DNA of 36,443 bases from Seohaeicola zhoushanensis (lineage in GTDB: Bacteria; Pseudomonadota; Alphaproteobacteria; Rhodobacterales; Rhodobacteraceae), in NCBI RefSeq assembly GCF_014656415.1, contig NZ_BNCJ01000030.1:1-36443 (forward strand). The letters run 5' to 3'. Position numbers and translations under genes: made by a program. Below the pieces are notes generated by a model, which was not told the origin of the DNA, did no database searches, and saw only the letters and a list, made by a program, of their open reading frames with translations. This document shows positions 16,427-23,967 of this stretch, piece after piece; the stretch's first letter is position 1, and each line of letters begins with the position of its first letter.

Positions 16427-16525
16427 ATGAAGCGATCCCTGCCCCTGGACCTGTCGCTGGTCCTCTCGCTTGCCGCCGTTCTCGACGGTCGGCTAACCGG
16501 CGTTTACCAGAGAGCAGCCGCATGA
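16427..16525 (+). pseudogene. Truncated secreted-protein gene fused to ISKra4 transposase tail
   Basis: After a good ribosome site (AGGAG, 7 nt upstream) an ATG opens a 32-codon frame. The first 15 residues (MKRSLPLDLSLVLSL) look like the start of a signal peptide. From base 16472 the sequence becomes the 78-bp ISKra4 end, and the frame finishes as AAVLDGRLTGVYQRAAA. The original downstream gene of the export operon was therefore cut off here, and its identity is lost. Confidence 0.6.
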
Positions 16526-16549
16526 CCCCCAAGTTTTGCCCACTCCCGT
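16472..16549 (-). repeat. 78-bp inverted repeat, right copy (ISKra4 end)
   Basis: This is a perfect inverted copy of 10440-10517. The terminal 23-bp core is at 16525-16547 and faces outward, as it does in the left copy, so the two copies enclose the peroxidase fragment and the export operon. Confidence 0.85.
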
Positions 16550-16694
16550 CGGTTCGCGAGCTTCGATGAAACCGTTCGGCCTCGGGAAAGTAGAGCGGCA
16601 GGTAATGCGTCAGAATGCGGTGCCAGAGCTCGGTCTTCGAACGCGAGACGATCTCGTGCGTCTTCGACAGCTCCTGAATGCCGGCAATCCCGAC
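16550..16694 (-). pseudogene. IS110-like transposase fragment
   Basis: Read leftward, this segment encodes VGIAGIQELSKTHEIVSR and, directly after, a piece containing LTHYLPLYFPEAERFHRSSRTD. I recognise this as an internal part of IS110-family (DEDD) transposases. It is cut by the IS6 element on one side and by the ISKra4 end on the other, leaving about 48 codons. Confidence 0.5.
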
Positions 16695-17510
16695 GGTTCT
16701 GTCGCAAACTTTGCCGAGTGTCGGCATAGCCTGATCTGCGGACAGAATTATGCTACGAGCTCCGCGAAGGTCTGGAATGCGGTTGCGCCGTTGGTCGCGA
16801 TTTGACCTTTGCGGATCATGTGGGCGGTCTCGATGCCTGCGATAGTGGCGGCCGCCGATCGGAAAGCCTTGAAGCCCATCATCGGGCCGGTGATCCGCTT
16901 GATGAAGCGGTGGTCTTGTTCCAGTATGTTGTTGAGATATTTGACCTGCCGCACCTTGATGGTGCGCCCGTTGCCGGTGAACTTCAGGATCACGTTCACC
17001 GCCTGCAGGCCGGCTAGGTTGGCACCGCTCTTATCGATTACAATCCGGTCCGGCACGCCGTTGGTGCCGATCGCTCGCTTGAAGAAGCGCCGGGCAGCGG
17101 ACAGATCTCGGCGTTCGGAAAGCAGGAAATCAAGGGTTTGGCCGTCGCGATCCACGGCCCGGTAAAGATACGTCCATTTGCCCTTCACCCTTATGTAGGT
17201 CTCGTCCATCCGCCAGGATGTAGCGGTCGGCCGCTTCCTCGCTTGCGCCCGGGCCGCGATTGGCGGCGCGAACTTTACCACCCAACGGTTCAGCGTGGCA
17301 TGGTCGACCTTCACCCCGCGCTCTGCCATGATCTCCTCCAAGTCACGGTAGGAGACGCTGTAGCGGAGGTAGAAGAAAACCGCGTGCAGGATCACGGACT
17401 TCGGATAATGCACGCCCTTGAACTCCATCACGCCAATCGCCTCTTGCCAACTCCCTGACACCGCTGACATATCACGCGCGCGCAGAAAGTCGAAAGTTTG
17501 CGACAGTACC
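16695..17510 (-). mobile_element. IS6 family insertion sequence, apparently complete
   Basis: The left end reads GGTTCTGTCGCAAACTTTG (from 16695) and the right end, on the other strand, GGTACTGTCGCAAACTTTC (from 17510). Both resemble the IS26/IS6 terminal repeat GG...TGT.GCAAA. The 816-bp length and a single transposase gene fit the family. The flanking octamers (ATCCCGAC and GTGCCACC) differ, so there is no 8-bp target duplication and the junctions probably arose by IS6-mediated rearrangement. Confidence 0.8.
16748..17428 (-). CDS. IS6 family transposase
   Basis: This 226-aa product is a full-length IS6-type DDE transposase. The N-terminal helix-turn-helix contains YSVSYRDLEEIMAERGVKVDHATLNRW. 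The catalytic triad lies in the segments WRMDETYIRVKGKW (first Asp), RIVIDKSGAN (second Asp) and NNILEQDHRFIKR (Glu). IS6 elements move by copy-in cointegrate formation or conservative targeting of another copy. I chose the ATG at 17428 because it starts the family-typical (M)EFKG.HYP sequence; an in-frame ATG at 17470 would add 14 residues. The gene looks intact and the IS may be active. Confidence 0.87.
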   Translation of the reverse strand: MEFKGVHYPKSVILHAVFFYLRYSVSYRDLEEIMAERGVKVDHATLNRWVVKFAPPIAARAQARKRPTATSWRMDETYIRVKGKWTYLYRAVDRDGQTLDFLLSERRDLSAARRFFKRAIGTNGVPDRIVIDKSGANLAGLQAVNVILKFTGNGRTIKVRQVKYLNNILEQDHRFIKRITGPMMGFKAFRSAAATIAGIETAHMIRKGQIATNGATAFQTFAELVA

Positions 17511-17644
17511 GTGCCACCAGCTCCTCGCTGTCCATGCCCACCTCTTCGGCGCGCTCGAGCACGTCACGCAGCCCCTCGTCATTGCCAGCCTGAAGTGCCG
17601 CGATCAGCACATCGCTACCCGCTCCCGGCGGATATTCTGGCGGC
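17511..17644. other. Orphan 134-bp fragment between IS6 and ISKra4 pieces
   Basis: This stretch belongs to neither neighbouring element. Read leftward it has an open frame (GSDVLIAALQAGNDEGLRDV and onward, acidic, helical) that looks like coding DNA of an unknown gene, cut on both sides. I do not recognise the family. Confidence 0.35.
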
Positions 17645-18487
17645 TACGGCGTTCTCAACGTGCTGAATGCGCATCGAGATGTGCCACCAGTCGAGAATGT
17701 GGCGAACCTTTCCCCCGACGGCGACGCGCACGAGGTTTGGCAGGGCGGGTTCCCCGTCCGAAATTACAGTGACGGTTTGTTTGTGATCCCAACCGAGAGC
17801 CCTCAAGTCCTGGCGAAGCTGGCTGGCAGGTGACAGGACCGCCTGCTGAACAAGGCCGAAGCGGCGGCACTTGTCGTGGCTTTCGATCTTGCCGACCACA
17901 ACATCGAGGTGTCGCTTCTGGTACTCCGGTCGGCATCGGATATGCGCACCGTCCAGGAAAACCGTCAACGCAGACGCCTCTTCGGTGGCCGAAGGAACTA
18001 CCGGCTCAGTCTGCTCGCTGTCGCAGATCTCCCGGGAGACTTTGCCCAGACGATTGCGCACCGATGTATTCACCTGCTTCGCGCAAGGCAGGAAGGTTTC
18101 CAGGATTCGTGCCGCTTCCCGGAAGGAATGTCGTGCCCCAAGTTCGGCCTGAAGGCGTTGCAGTTCCGGAGTCGACCGGTCCGGAAAAAAGTGAGCGAGT
18201 GGCGAAAGCGGTCCGCCCAGGACGTCGTCGGATTTTGCATCGCAGGCGCAGCGACGAATGCGTGGGGCCTTGACCTGGAACCTGCCGAAGAGGGTGTCGA
18301 GCACCCGAGACCGATAATCATGTATGGCTCGGACCTCGTCGCAGTCAGGACAAATTCTGCTGGCTTCGGAAACTTCCTCGATCTGGTCGAGCAGGATCGC
18401 ATTCTGCAATTGCCCCAGGATCGTCTTCGCATCTTCGAGTAACAACCCGAACCCCTCAGGCTGCGTGCGTCGAAACGGACGGGACAA
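17645..18487 (-). pseudogene. ISKra4 family transposase, N-terminal two thirds
   Basis: From ATG 18487 the frame encodes about 281 residues of an ISKra4 transposase. A zinc-binding-like CPDC pair is followed by RAIHDYRSRVLDTLFGRFQV, PRIRRCAC, RLQAELGARHSFREAARILETFLP and the DDE-core part VFLDGAHIRCRPEYQKRHLDV with VISDGEPALP. The family match ends at IQHVENAV; the frame then runs nine further codons to a stop at 17615. The missing C-terminal third begins at the same eight residues at 10934, 6.7 kb away on the same strand. As it stands the protein lacks its C-terminal catalytic Glu and is probably inactive. Confidence 0.8.
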
Positions 18488-18596
18488 ACGGCCGAGAGGA
18501 TGCCTCTTTGTGGTTCCGTTCTCAAACGGTCGTCTCGACTATACTCCGCACGTCCATGGCAGTTCCCCTCTCAATGAACCACCAACATACACAGAC

Positions 18597-18619
18597 ACCC
18601 CCAGGTTTTGCCCACTCCC
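18597..18619. repeat. ISKra4 right-end terminal inverted repeat
   Basis: On the leftward strand this reads GGGAGTGGGCAAAACCTGGG..., differing by one base from the 23-bp cores at 10442-10464 and 16525-16547. It lies 110 bp upstream of the transposase start, as expected for the 5' end of the IS. Confidence 0.75.
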
Positions 18620-18744
18620 CCCCAGCTTCATCGCCACTGCCGCCTGGCCCGAGGCTTCGCCGCCCGCGAAACCCGCACCGACCGCCTGCGTCACCTCGTG
18701 CAGGACTCTGTTGATGTCCTCCCGACAGAGCTCGGCCAACGGTT
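18620..18744. other. Short unassigned stretch between ISKra4 end and tetR
   Basis: The 125 bp just downstream of the tetR stop have an open leftward frame (CREDINRVLHEVTQAVGAGF...) that is cut by the ISKra4 end. It may be the start or middle of a gene interrupted by the IS. I do not recognise it. Confidence 0.3.
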
Positions 18745-19362
18745 CTACGCTGTTGTGCGCACTCCGTTGAACACCATGTCCAGCATCTCGTCTGCGACGC
18801 CCTCGGGTGAAGACGGGCCGTTGCGATCGTACCATTCTGGCATCTGGTTGAACGCGGAAAACAATAGTTGAGCCAGCCGCTTCACGGAACAGCGGCGGAT
18901 TGAACCGTCTTCCATCCCGCTGACAATGATCCCCTCCAACAGGTCTTGTCCGTCACGCAGTGCCCGTCGCATTTCCACCAGTTTGCGTCCGGTCAGGTTG
19001 CGCCGCGCCTCGCGCATCAGGGCCGAGCCGAAATCGCTGACTACGAGCTCGGCATAATGGCGGTAGAACACCCGCACGCGTTCCAGTCCGGAATCTTGCG
19101 AGGCCTGTGCGGCATCGAAACAGACCTCGACCCGTTCGAGCGACACGAAGGCACATTGCAGCAGAATGTCCTCCTTGTTTTTGGCATAATAGTAGAGCGA
19201 CGGCTTCGTCAGGTCGAGCCGGACCGCGATGTCGTCCAGCGAGGTCTTTTTGTAGCCGATCGTCGAAAAGAGATGCGCCGCGACGTCGAGTACGGCGCGG
19301 CGCTTCAGTTCCTGTTGGGTCTCGACGTCCTTGGTCTTGCGATGCCAGACGATTTCGGTCAA
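18745..19362 (-). CDS. TetR family transcriptional regulator of the beta-oxidation operon
   Basis: This 205-aa protein begins with a TetR helix-turn-helix (AAHLFSTIGYKKTSLDDIA, then LTKPSLYYYAKNKEDIL). A helical effector domain like those of fatty-acid or acyl-CoA responsive TetR regulators follows. I chose the TTG at 19362 because GGAAAGG lies 7 nt upstream and family alignment starts soon after; an ATG at 19455 would add 31 unlikely residues overlapping the livK end. It is the last gene of the leftward operon, 59 bp after livK. The dyad at 29897-29914 in the operon promoter is its most likely operator (inference). Confidence 0.85.
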   Translation of the reverse strand: MTEIVWHRKTKDVETQQELKRRAVLDVAAHLFSTIGYKKTSLDDIAVRLDLTKPSLYYYAKNKEDILLQCAFVSLERVEVCFDAAQASQDSGLERVRVFYRHYAELVVSDFGSALMREARRNLTGRKLVEMRRALRDGQDLLEGIIVSGMEDGSIRRCSVKRLAQLLFSAFNQMPEWYDRNGPSSPEGVADEMLDMVFNGVRTTA

Positions 19363-19421
19363 AAACTTGCCTTTCCGGTTCGCCCCGTCAGGTCGGCCGA
19401 CCGGGGCTGTTCCGACAACTG

Positions 19422-20585
19422 TTAGTAGTCCAGCCCGCGCGCCGCAACTGTCCATTTGCCGCCTTCGACCCTGGCGAGGATGAGCGTCTCGACGCCTTGA
19501 TGATCCTCCGGCCCGAAACTGACATGCTGGCCGCCAATCGGGTCGACATAGTCCGTCATGCCCTCCAGTGCGGCGGTGAACTTTTCGACCGTCACCTCGG
19601 GCCCGACCTTTTCTAGAGCGGTCTTCACCATATCGATGAAGATGTAGCCAAGCTGCGCCTGTGGTGCCATCTTCTCGCTGTATTTCGCCTCGTAGGCCTC
19701 CACGATCTCCTTCGACTTGCCCTCGGCAGAGGCGACGTCCACGTAGACGAAAGGCGAAACGAGGTAGAGGCCGTCCATGGCGCCCTCCCCTGCCCCGGCA
19801 ACGGCATCCATGTAAGGCACCATGCCGGTGACGAAGATCGGATCGAACCCCAGCTTGCGCGAGGTCAGCACGATGAGGATGGTGTCCTTCACGCTGCCGG
19901 CGAGAAAGACGATGTCGCAGCCCGCGTTCTTCAACGTGGTGACGGAAGAAACCATGTCGGTCTCGGTCGCCGAATGCTCGGTCGTGGCGGCGACTTTCAT
20001 GCCATAGACCTCAAGCTGTTCGTGAACACCGGCGGCCATGGACTCCCCCGCCTCGTTCGCGATCTGCGCCACGCACGGCGTCTTGAAACCGCCGTTGTCA
20101 TGGAAATAGGCGGTCGCGGCGCGGAACTGCTCCGGGTAGCTGCGGAAGAAGGCGTATTTCAGCGGGCTCAGAGGTTCCACCATCTCGACCGCCGCAGTCA
20201 TCGGGAAGAGGCTGGGGACATTGGCTTCCATCAGCTGCGGCATGACGGCAAGGTTTTCCGGCGTGCCAAGCGAGCCGACCATGGCAAAGACCTTGTCACG
20301 CCGCAGAAGCTTGTTCGCCGCCTGCATCGCGCGGGGAACTTGGTACTGGGTGTCCTCGACCACCAGCTCCAGCATGCGTCCGTTGATCCCGCCGTCGGCG
20401 TTGATCTCCTCGACCCGCATCCGCATGCCCTTCTGTTCGGGCACGCCCCAGACCGCCAGCGGGCCGCTGAGGTCGGTGAAGGTGCCCAGCACGATTTTGT
20501 CGTCGGACACGCCCTGCGTCTGGGCTTGCGTCACGCCTGCCGCCATCATCGCGGCCAGGGTCAGCGCCTTGGCAAAATGGTTCAT
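19422..20585 (-). CDS. ABC transporter substrate-binding protein, LivK-like (HAAT family)
   Basis: The 387-aa precursor has a signal peptide (MNHFAKALTLAAMMAAGVTQAQ). The type I periplasmic-binding fold follows: KIVLGTFTDLSGPLAVWG near the start, then MRMRVEEINADGGINGR and the bilobed core. This fold catches branched-chain amino acids, amides or, when linked to acyl-CoA ligases as here, carboxylic acids. A strong ribosome site (AAGGGAGG) precedes the start. It lies 24 bp after the acyl-CoA ligase gene and serves the LivHMGF membrane complex encoded upstream in the same operon. Confidence 0.92.
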   Translation of the reverse strand: MNHFAKALTLAAMMAAGVTQAQTQGVSDDKIVLGTFTDLSGPLAVWGVPEQKGMRMRVEEINADGGINGRMLELVVEDTQYQVPRAMQAANKLLRRDKVFAMVGSLGTPENLAVMPQLMEANVPSLFPMTAAVEMVEPLSPLKYAFFRSYPEQFRAATAYFHDNGGFKTPCVAQIANEAGESMAAGVHEQLEVYGMKVAATTEHSATETDMVSSVTTLKNAGCDIVFLAGSVKDTILIVLTSRKLGFDPIFVTGMVPYMDAVAGAGEGAMDGLYLVSPFVYVDVASAEGKSKEIVEAYEAKYSEKMAPQAQLGYIFIDMVKTALEKVGPEVTVEKFTAALEGMTDYVDPIGGQHVSFGPEDHQGVETLILARVEGGKWTVAARGLDY

Positions 20586-20609
20586 GTGATCCTCCCTTGG
20601 ATTGAACCC

Positions 20610-22445
20610 TCAGTACATCGTCTCGATCAGGTCCCTGTATTTGCGCTCCACCTCTTTGCGCTTCAGCTTCATGGTGGGTGTGAGCTCCTCGTCCTCCGGT
20701 GTCAGCAGGACGTCGATCAGCCGGAAGGTCTTGATCTGTTCAACCGGGGAGAAGCCGGCGTTGGCCCGCGCGACCTCTCCCTCGATCAGCGCCACGACGT
20801 CCTCGTTGGCGCAGAGCGACTTGTAATCGGAGAACGGGATCCGCCGGTCCTGGGCGAAACGCTCGACGTTCTCCTGGTCGATCATGATCAGCGCGGCGAG
20901 ATACTTGCGCCGATCCCCCACGACCACCGCGTCCGAGACATAGGGGCTGAACTTCAGCTCGTTCTCGAGCTGCGACGGCGTGATGTTCTTGCCGCCCGCC
21001 GTGATGATGATGTCCTTCTTGCGGTCGTGAATGGTGAGATCCCCGTTGCCGTCCATCGCCCCCACGTCGCCGGTGTGGATCCAGCCGTCGATCATCGTCT
21101 CGGCGGTCTTCTCGGGCTGGTTGATGTAGCCCGAGAAGTTGCTGGCGCTGCGCAGCAGGATCTCGCCGTCCTCGGCCAGCCGGACCTCGACGTTGCGCAT
21201 CGCCCGCCCGATGGATCCGACCGGCGACCGGCCCGGAATGGTGTTGGTGATGATGCCGCATTCGGTCTGGCCGTAGCCTTCGTAGACCGTCAGCCCAAGC
21301 GCCGAGAACCAGTCGAGCAGCCGGGCAGAGATCGGCGCGGCACCCGACATCATGGCGCGCGTCCGGTTCAGCCCCAGTTCGATCCGGATGTTGCGCAACA
21401 CGGCAAGGTCGAGCGCGCGGTGCAGCGTCTTGAGCCAGAACGGGACCGTCCGACCCTCGGCCCGCAGCGCGGCTGCGCGGGTGGCGGCCTTCAACGCGGT
21501 GTCATAGGCACGGCGGCCGAACCATGTCGCGTCGGCCATGATGAAGCTGACGCGAGAGTAGAACTTTTCCCAAACCCGTGGCACGGCGAAGACGAATGTC
21601 GGCGCGACCTCCTGGATATCGGCCGCGAAGGTCTCGCCGCTTTCGGCGAGGTTGATCGTGATCGCATGGCGGATCGGGATGCAGACCGAGATGATGCGCT
21701 CGGCCGCATGGCAGAGCGGCAGGAAGGTCAGGATCTCGTCCCCCGGACCAAGCGGCAGTTCCGGATAGCCGTCAGATTGCGCCAGCAGGTAGCGGTGAGA
21801 GACCATCGCCCCTTTGGGCGCCCCCGTGGTGCCCGAGGTGTAGATGAGGATCGCGATATCCTCGTTCCCGCCCGCGTCGATGCGGGCCTCGAACACCTGC
21901 TCCAGCGCCGGACGGTCCGCATCGCCGAGGGCCAAGAAAGCGTCCCAGCCCAGCACCTTGGGGTGGCGGAACTTGCTCAGCCCCTCCATGTCGAAGACGA
22001 CGACATACTCCAGCAGCGGCAGTTCAGCTTCGACGGCCAGGAACTTGTCCAGCTGCTCCTCGTCCTCGACAAAGACCAGCCGGGCGCGGCTGTCGGTCAG
22101 CTGATAGGCCAGCTGCGGCGCGCGCAGCGTCGGGTAGATGCCATGCGACAGGGCACCGATGCTCTGGATGCCGAGATCGGCGAAGAGCCACTCCTTGTTG
22201 TCCTCGCTGAGGATCCCCGCCACGTCGCCGGGCTGGAAGCCAAGCGCCAGAAGCGCGCAGCCGACACGGCGGGCCTGCGCATAATAGTCGGCCCAGGTGA
22301 AGGCCTCCCAGATGCCCAAGGTCTTCTCGCGCATGGCGATGCGGTTGGCGTTGGTGCGTGCGGTCTGGCGGAAAAGCTTGGGCAGCGTGTCACAGCCCTC
22401 GATGACGACCCGCGGCGGGGTCCAGCTTGCAGGTCTCATCTCCAT
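20610..22445 (-). CDS. AMP-forming acyl-CoA synthetase (long-chain type)
   Basis: This 611-aa ligase activates a carboxylic acid to its CoA thioester through an acyl-AMP. The AMP-binding P-loop IYTSGTTGAPKG lies at residues 201-212, the A5 motif is GYGQTECG, and the hinge region contains DGWIHTGDVGAMDGNGDL and DRKKDIIITAGGKNI. Length and motifs fit the long-chain/FadD15-like group. Its start overlaps the livF end by 10 bp. Being between livF and livK in one operon, it probably activates the imported acid as it enters the cytoplasm. The exact substrate (long-chain, branched, aromatic or isoprenoid) is not visible. Confidence 0.92.
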   Translation of the reverse strand: MEMRPASWTPPRVVIEGCDTLPKLFRQTARTNANRIAMREKTLGIWEAFTWADYYAQARRVGCALLALGFQPGDVAGILSEDNKEWLFADLGIQSIGALSHGIYPTLRAPQLAYQLTDSRARLVFVEDEEQLDKFLAVEAELPLLEYVVVFDMEGLSKFRHPKVLGWDAFLALGDADRPALEQVFEARIDAGGNEDIAILIYTSGTTGAPKGAMVSHRYLLAQSDGYPELPLGPGDEILTFLPLCHAAERIISVCIPIRHAITINLAESGETFAADIQEVAPTFVFAVPRVWEKFYSRVSFIMADATWFGRRAYDTALKAATRAAALRAEGRTVPFWLKTLHRALDLAVLRNIRIELGLNRTRAMMSGAAPISARLLDWFSALGLTVYEGYGQTECGIITNTIPGRSPVGSIGRAMRNVEVRLAEDGEILLRSASNFSGYINQPEKTAETMIDGWIHTGDVGAMDGNGDLTIHDRKKDIIITAGGKNITPSQLENELKFSPYVSDAVVVGDRRKYLAALIMIDQENVERFAQDRRIPFSDYKSLCANEDVVALIEGEVARANAGFSPVEQIKTFRLIDVLLTPEDEELTPTMKLKRKEVERKYRDLIETMY

Positions 22446-23206
22446 GTCTTCTTCACCTTCCAGCGGCGGTCTCCGCGCGCCGCTTCGCCCTTGATCCCAA
22501 GGTAGAATTCCCGGATGTCGTCGCTGGCCAGCAGCACATCGCGCGGGCCCTCCATGACGATCCGCCCGGTCTCCAGCACGTAGCCGAAGTCCGACACCGG
22601 GAGGGCCACGTTGGCGTTCTGTTCGACCAGAAGCATGGTCACGCCCTCGTCGCCGTTCATCCGGCAGATGATCGCGAAAATCTCCTGAATGAGCCGGGGG
22701 GAGAGGCCGAGCGAGGGCTCGTCCAGCAGCATCAGCCTCGGCCGCTGCATGAAGGCGCGGCCAAGCGCGACCATCTGCTGTTGTCCGCCGCTCAGGTAGA
22801 TGGCGGACTTCTCGAGGAAGTCGCGCAGTACTGGGAACCAGCCCAGCACCTTTTCCATGTCGCGCGCCACCTCGTCGCGGTCGCGGCGGGTGTAGGCACC
22901 CATCATCAGGTTGTCGCGGACCGAGAGCAGCGGGAAGACCTCCCGCCCCTCGGGCGAATGCGCGATACCACGCCGCGCGACCACGTCGGGGTCGAGCCCC
23001 GCTATTTCCGCCCGTTCAAAGGCGATCCGGCCCTTGAACGGGTCGAGAGCGCCCGAGATCGTCTTGAGGATCGTCGTCTTGCCCGCCCCGTTCGACCCCA
23101 TGATGGTGACGATGGAGCCTTCCGTGACCTTCAGGCTGACGCCGCGGATGGCCATGACGCGGCCATACATCGTCTCGACATTCGAGAGTGTGAGAACATC
23201 GCTCAT
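22436..23206 (-). CDS. livF: ABC transporter ATP-binding protein, LivF-like
   Basis: The 256-aa ATPase has Walker A GSNGAGKT (residues 37-44), the signature LSGGQQQM and Walker B MLLDEPSLGLSP, the typical LivF pattern. It ends in a longer, basic C-terminal tail than usual (GDRRWKVKKTWR). It overlaps livG by 4 bp and the ligase gene by 10 bp. With LivG it powers uptake through LivH/LivM. Confidence 0.93.
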   Translation of the reverse strand: MSDVLTLSNVETMYGRVMAIRGVSLKVTEGSIVTIMGSNGAGKTTILKTISGALDPFKGRIAFERAEIAGLDPDVVARRGIAHSPEGREVFPLLSVRDNLMMGAYTRRDRDEVARDMEKVLGWFPVLRDFLEKSAIYLSGGQQQMVALGRAFMQRPRLMLLDEPSLGLSPRLIQEIFAIICRMNGDEGVTMLLVEQNANVALPVSDFGYVLETGRIVMEGPRDVLLASDDIREFYLGIKGEAARGDRRWKVKKTWR

Positions 23207-23967
23207 GCCGCCGCCCCCAGATAGGCCGCCTGCACCGACGGATCCGCCTGAACCTCGCCCACCGTGCCGGTGGCGAGGAACCGCCCCTCGTTGATCGCCA
23301 GCACCCGGTCCGAGACTTTGCCGACCAGCTTCATGTCATGCTCGATCATCACCACGGTGATGCCGAGGTTGTCGCGGATGTCCTGGATGGCGAAGGCGGT
23401 ATCGTCCGTCTCTTCCGCCGTCAGGCCGGAGGAGGGTTCGTCGAGCAGCAGGACCTTCGGCTCCGACACCAGCGCACGGGCCAGTTCGACCTTCTTGCGC
23501 ACGCCATAGGGCAGGTCAGCAACCCGGGCATGCCGGTGCGCCTCGAGATCGAGGAATTCGACCACCTCCTCGGCCCGGCGGCGATGCGCCAGCTCCTGCC
23601 GACGCTGCGAGGGCAGGAACAGCAGTTCTGAAAGCGGTGCGAACCGCCCGTGCCGGAACCGCCCGATCAGCAGGTTGTCGAGCAGCGAGGCATGTTCGAA
23701 AAGCTCGATGTTCTGGAAGGTCCGCGCGATGCCGCGCTGCACCACCTGATGCGGTTTCGCATCCAGCAGGCTCCGCCCATCCAGCCGGATGTCGCCATGC
23801 GATGGCGTGTAGATCCGGCAGATCAGGTTGAAAACGGTGCTTTTGCCCGCCCCGTTCGGGCCGATGATGGTGAAGATCTCGCCCTTCTCTACGGAGAAGC
23901 TGAGCCCGTCCACAGCCTTGAGACCGCCGAAAGAGAGCGAGACAGTGTCGACCACCAGCGCGCTCAT
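23203..23967 (-). CDS. livG: ABC transporter ATP-binding protein, LivG-like
   Basis: The 254-aa ATPase has Walker A GPNGAGKS (residues 36-43), the LivG marker GIARTFQNIELF, a degenerate signature LPYGVRKKVELARAL (usual for LivG, where LSGG becomes L.YG), Walker B VLLLDEPSSGL and VMIEHDM. I chose the ATG at 23967 because it overlaps the livM stop in ATGA fashion. The frame is open much further upstream, but only as a shadow across livM. Confidence 0.92.
   Translation of the reverse strand: MSALVVDTVSLSFGGLKAVDGLSFSVEKGEIFTIIGPNGAGKSTVFNLICRIYTPSHGDIRLDGRSLLDAKPHQVVQRGIARTFQNIELFEHASLLDNLLIGRFRHGRFAPLSELLFLPSQRRQELAHRRRAEEVVEFLDLEAHRHARVADLPYGVRKKVELARALVSEPKVLLLDEPSSGLTAEETDDTAFAIQDIRDNLGITVVMIEHDMKLVGKVSDRVLAINEGRFLATGTVGEVQADPSVQAAYLGAAA

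Noticed and set aside
19974-22505. Very long rightward open frame (about 840 codons)
   Set aside because: It is antisense to livK and the acyl-CoA ligase. High GC makes long antisense frames common, and no domain is recognisable.
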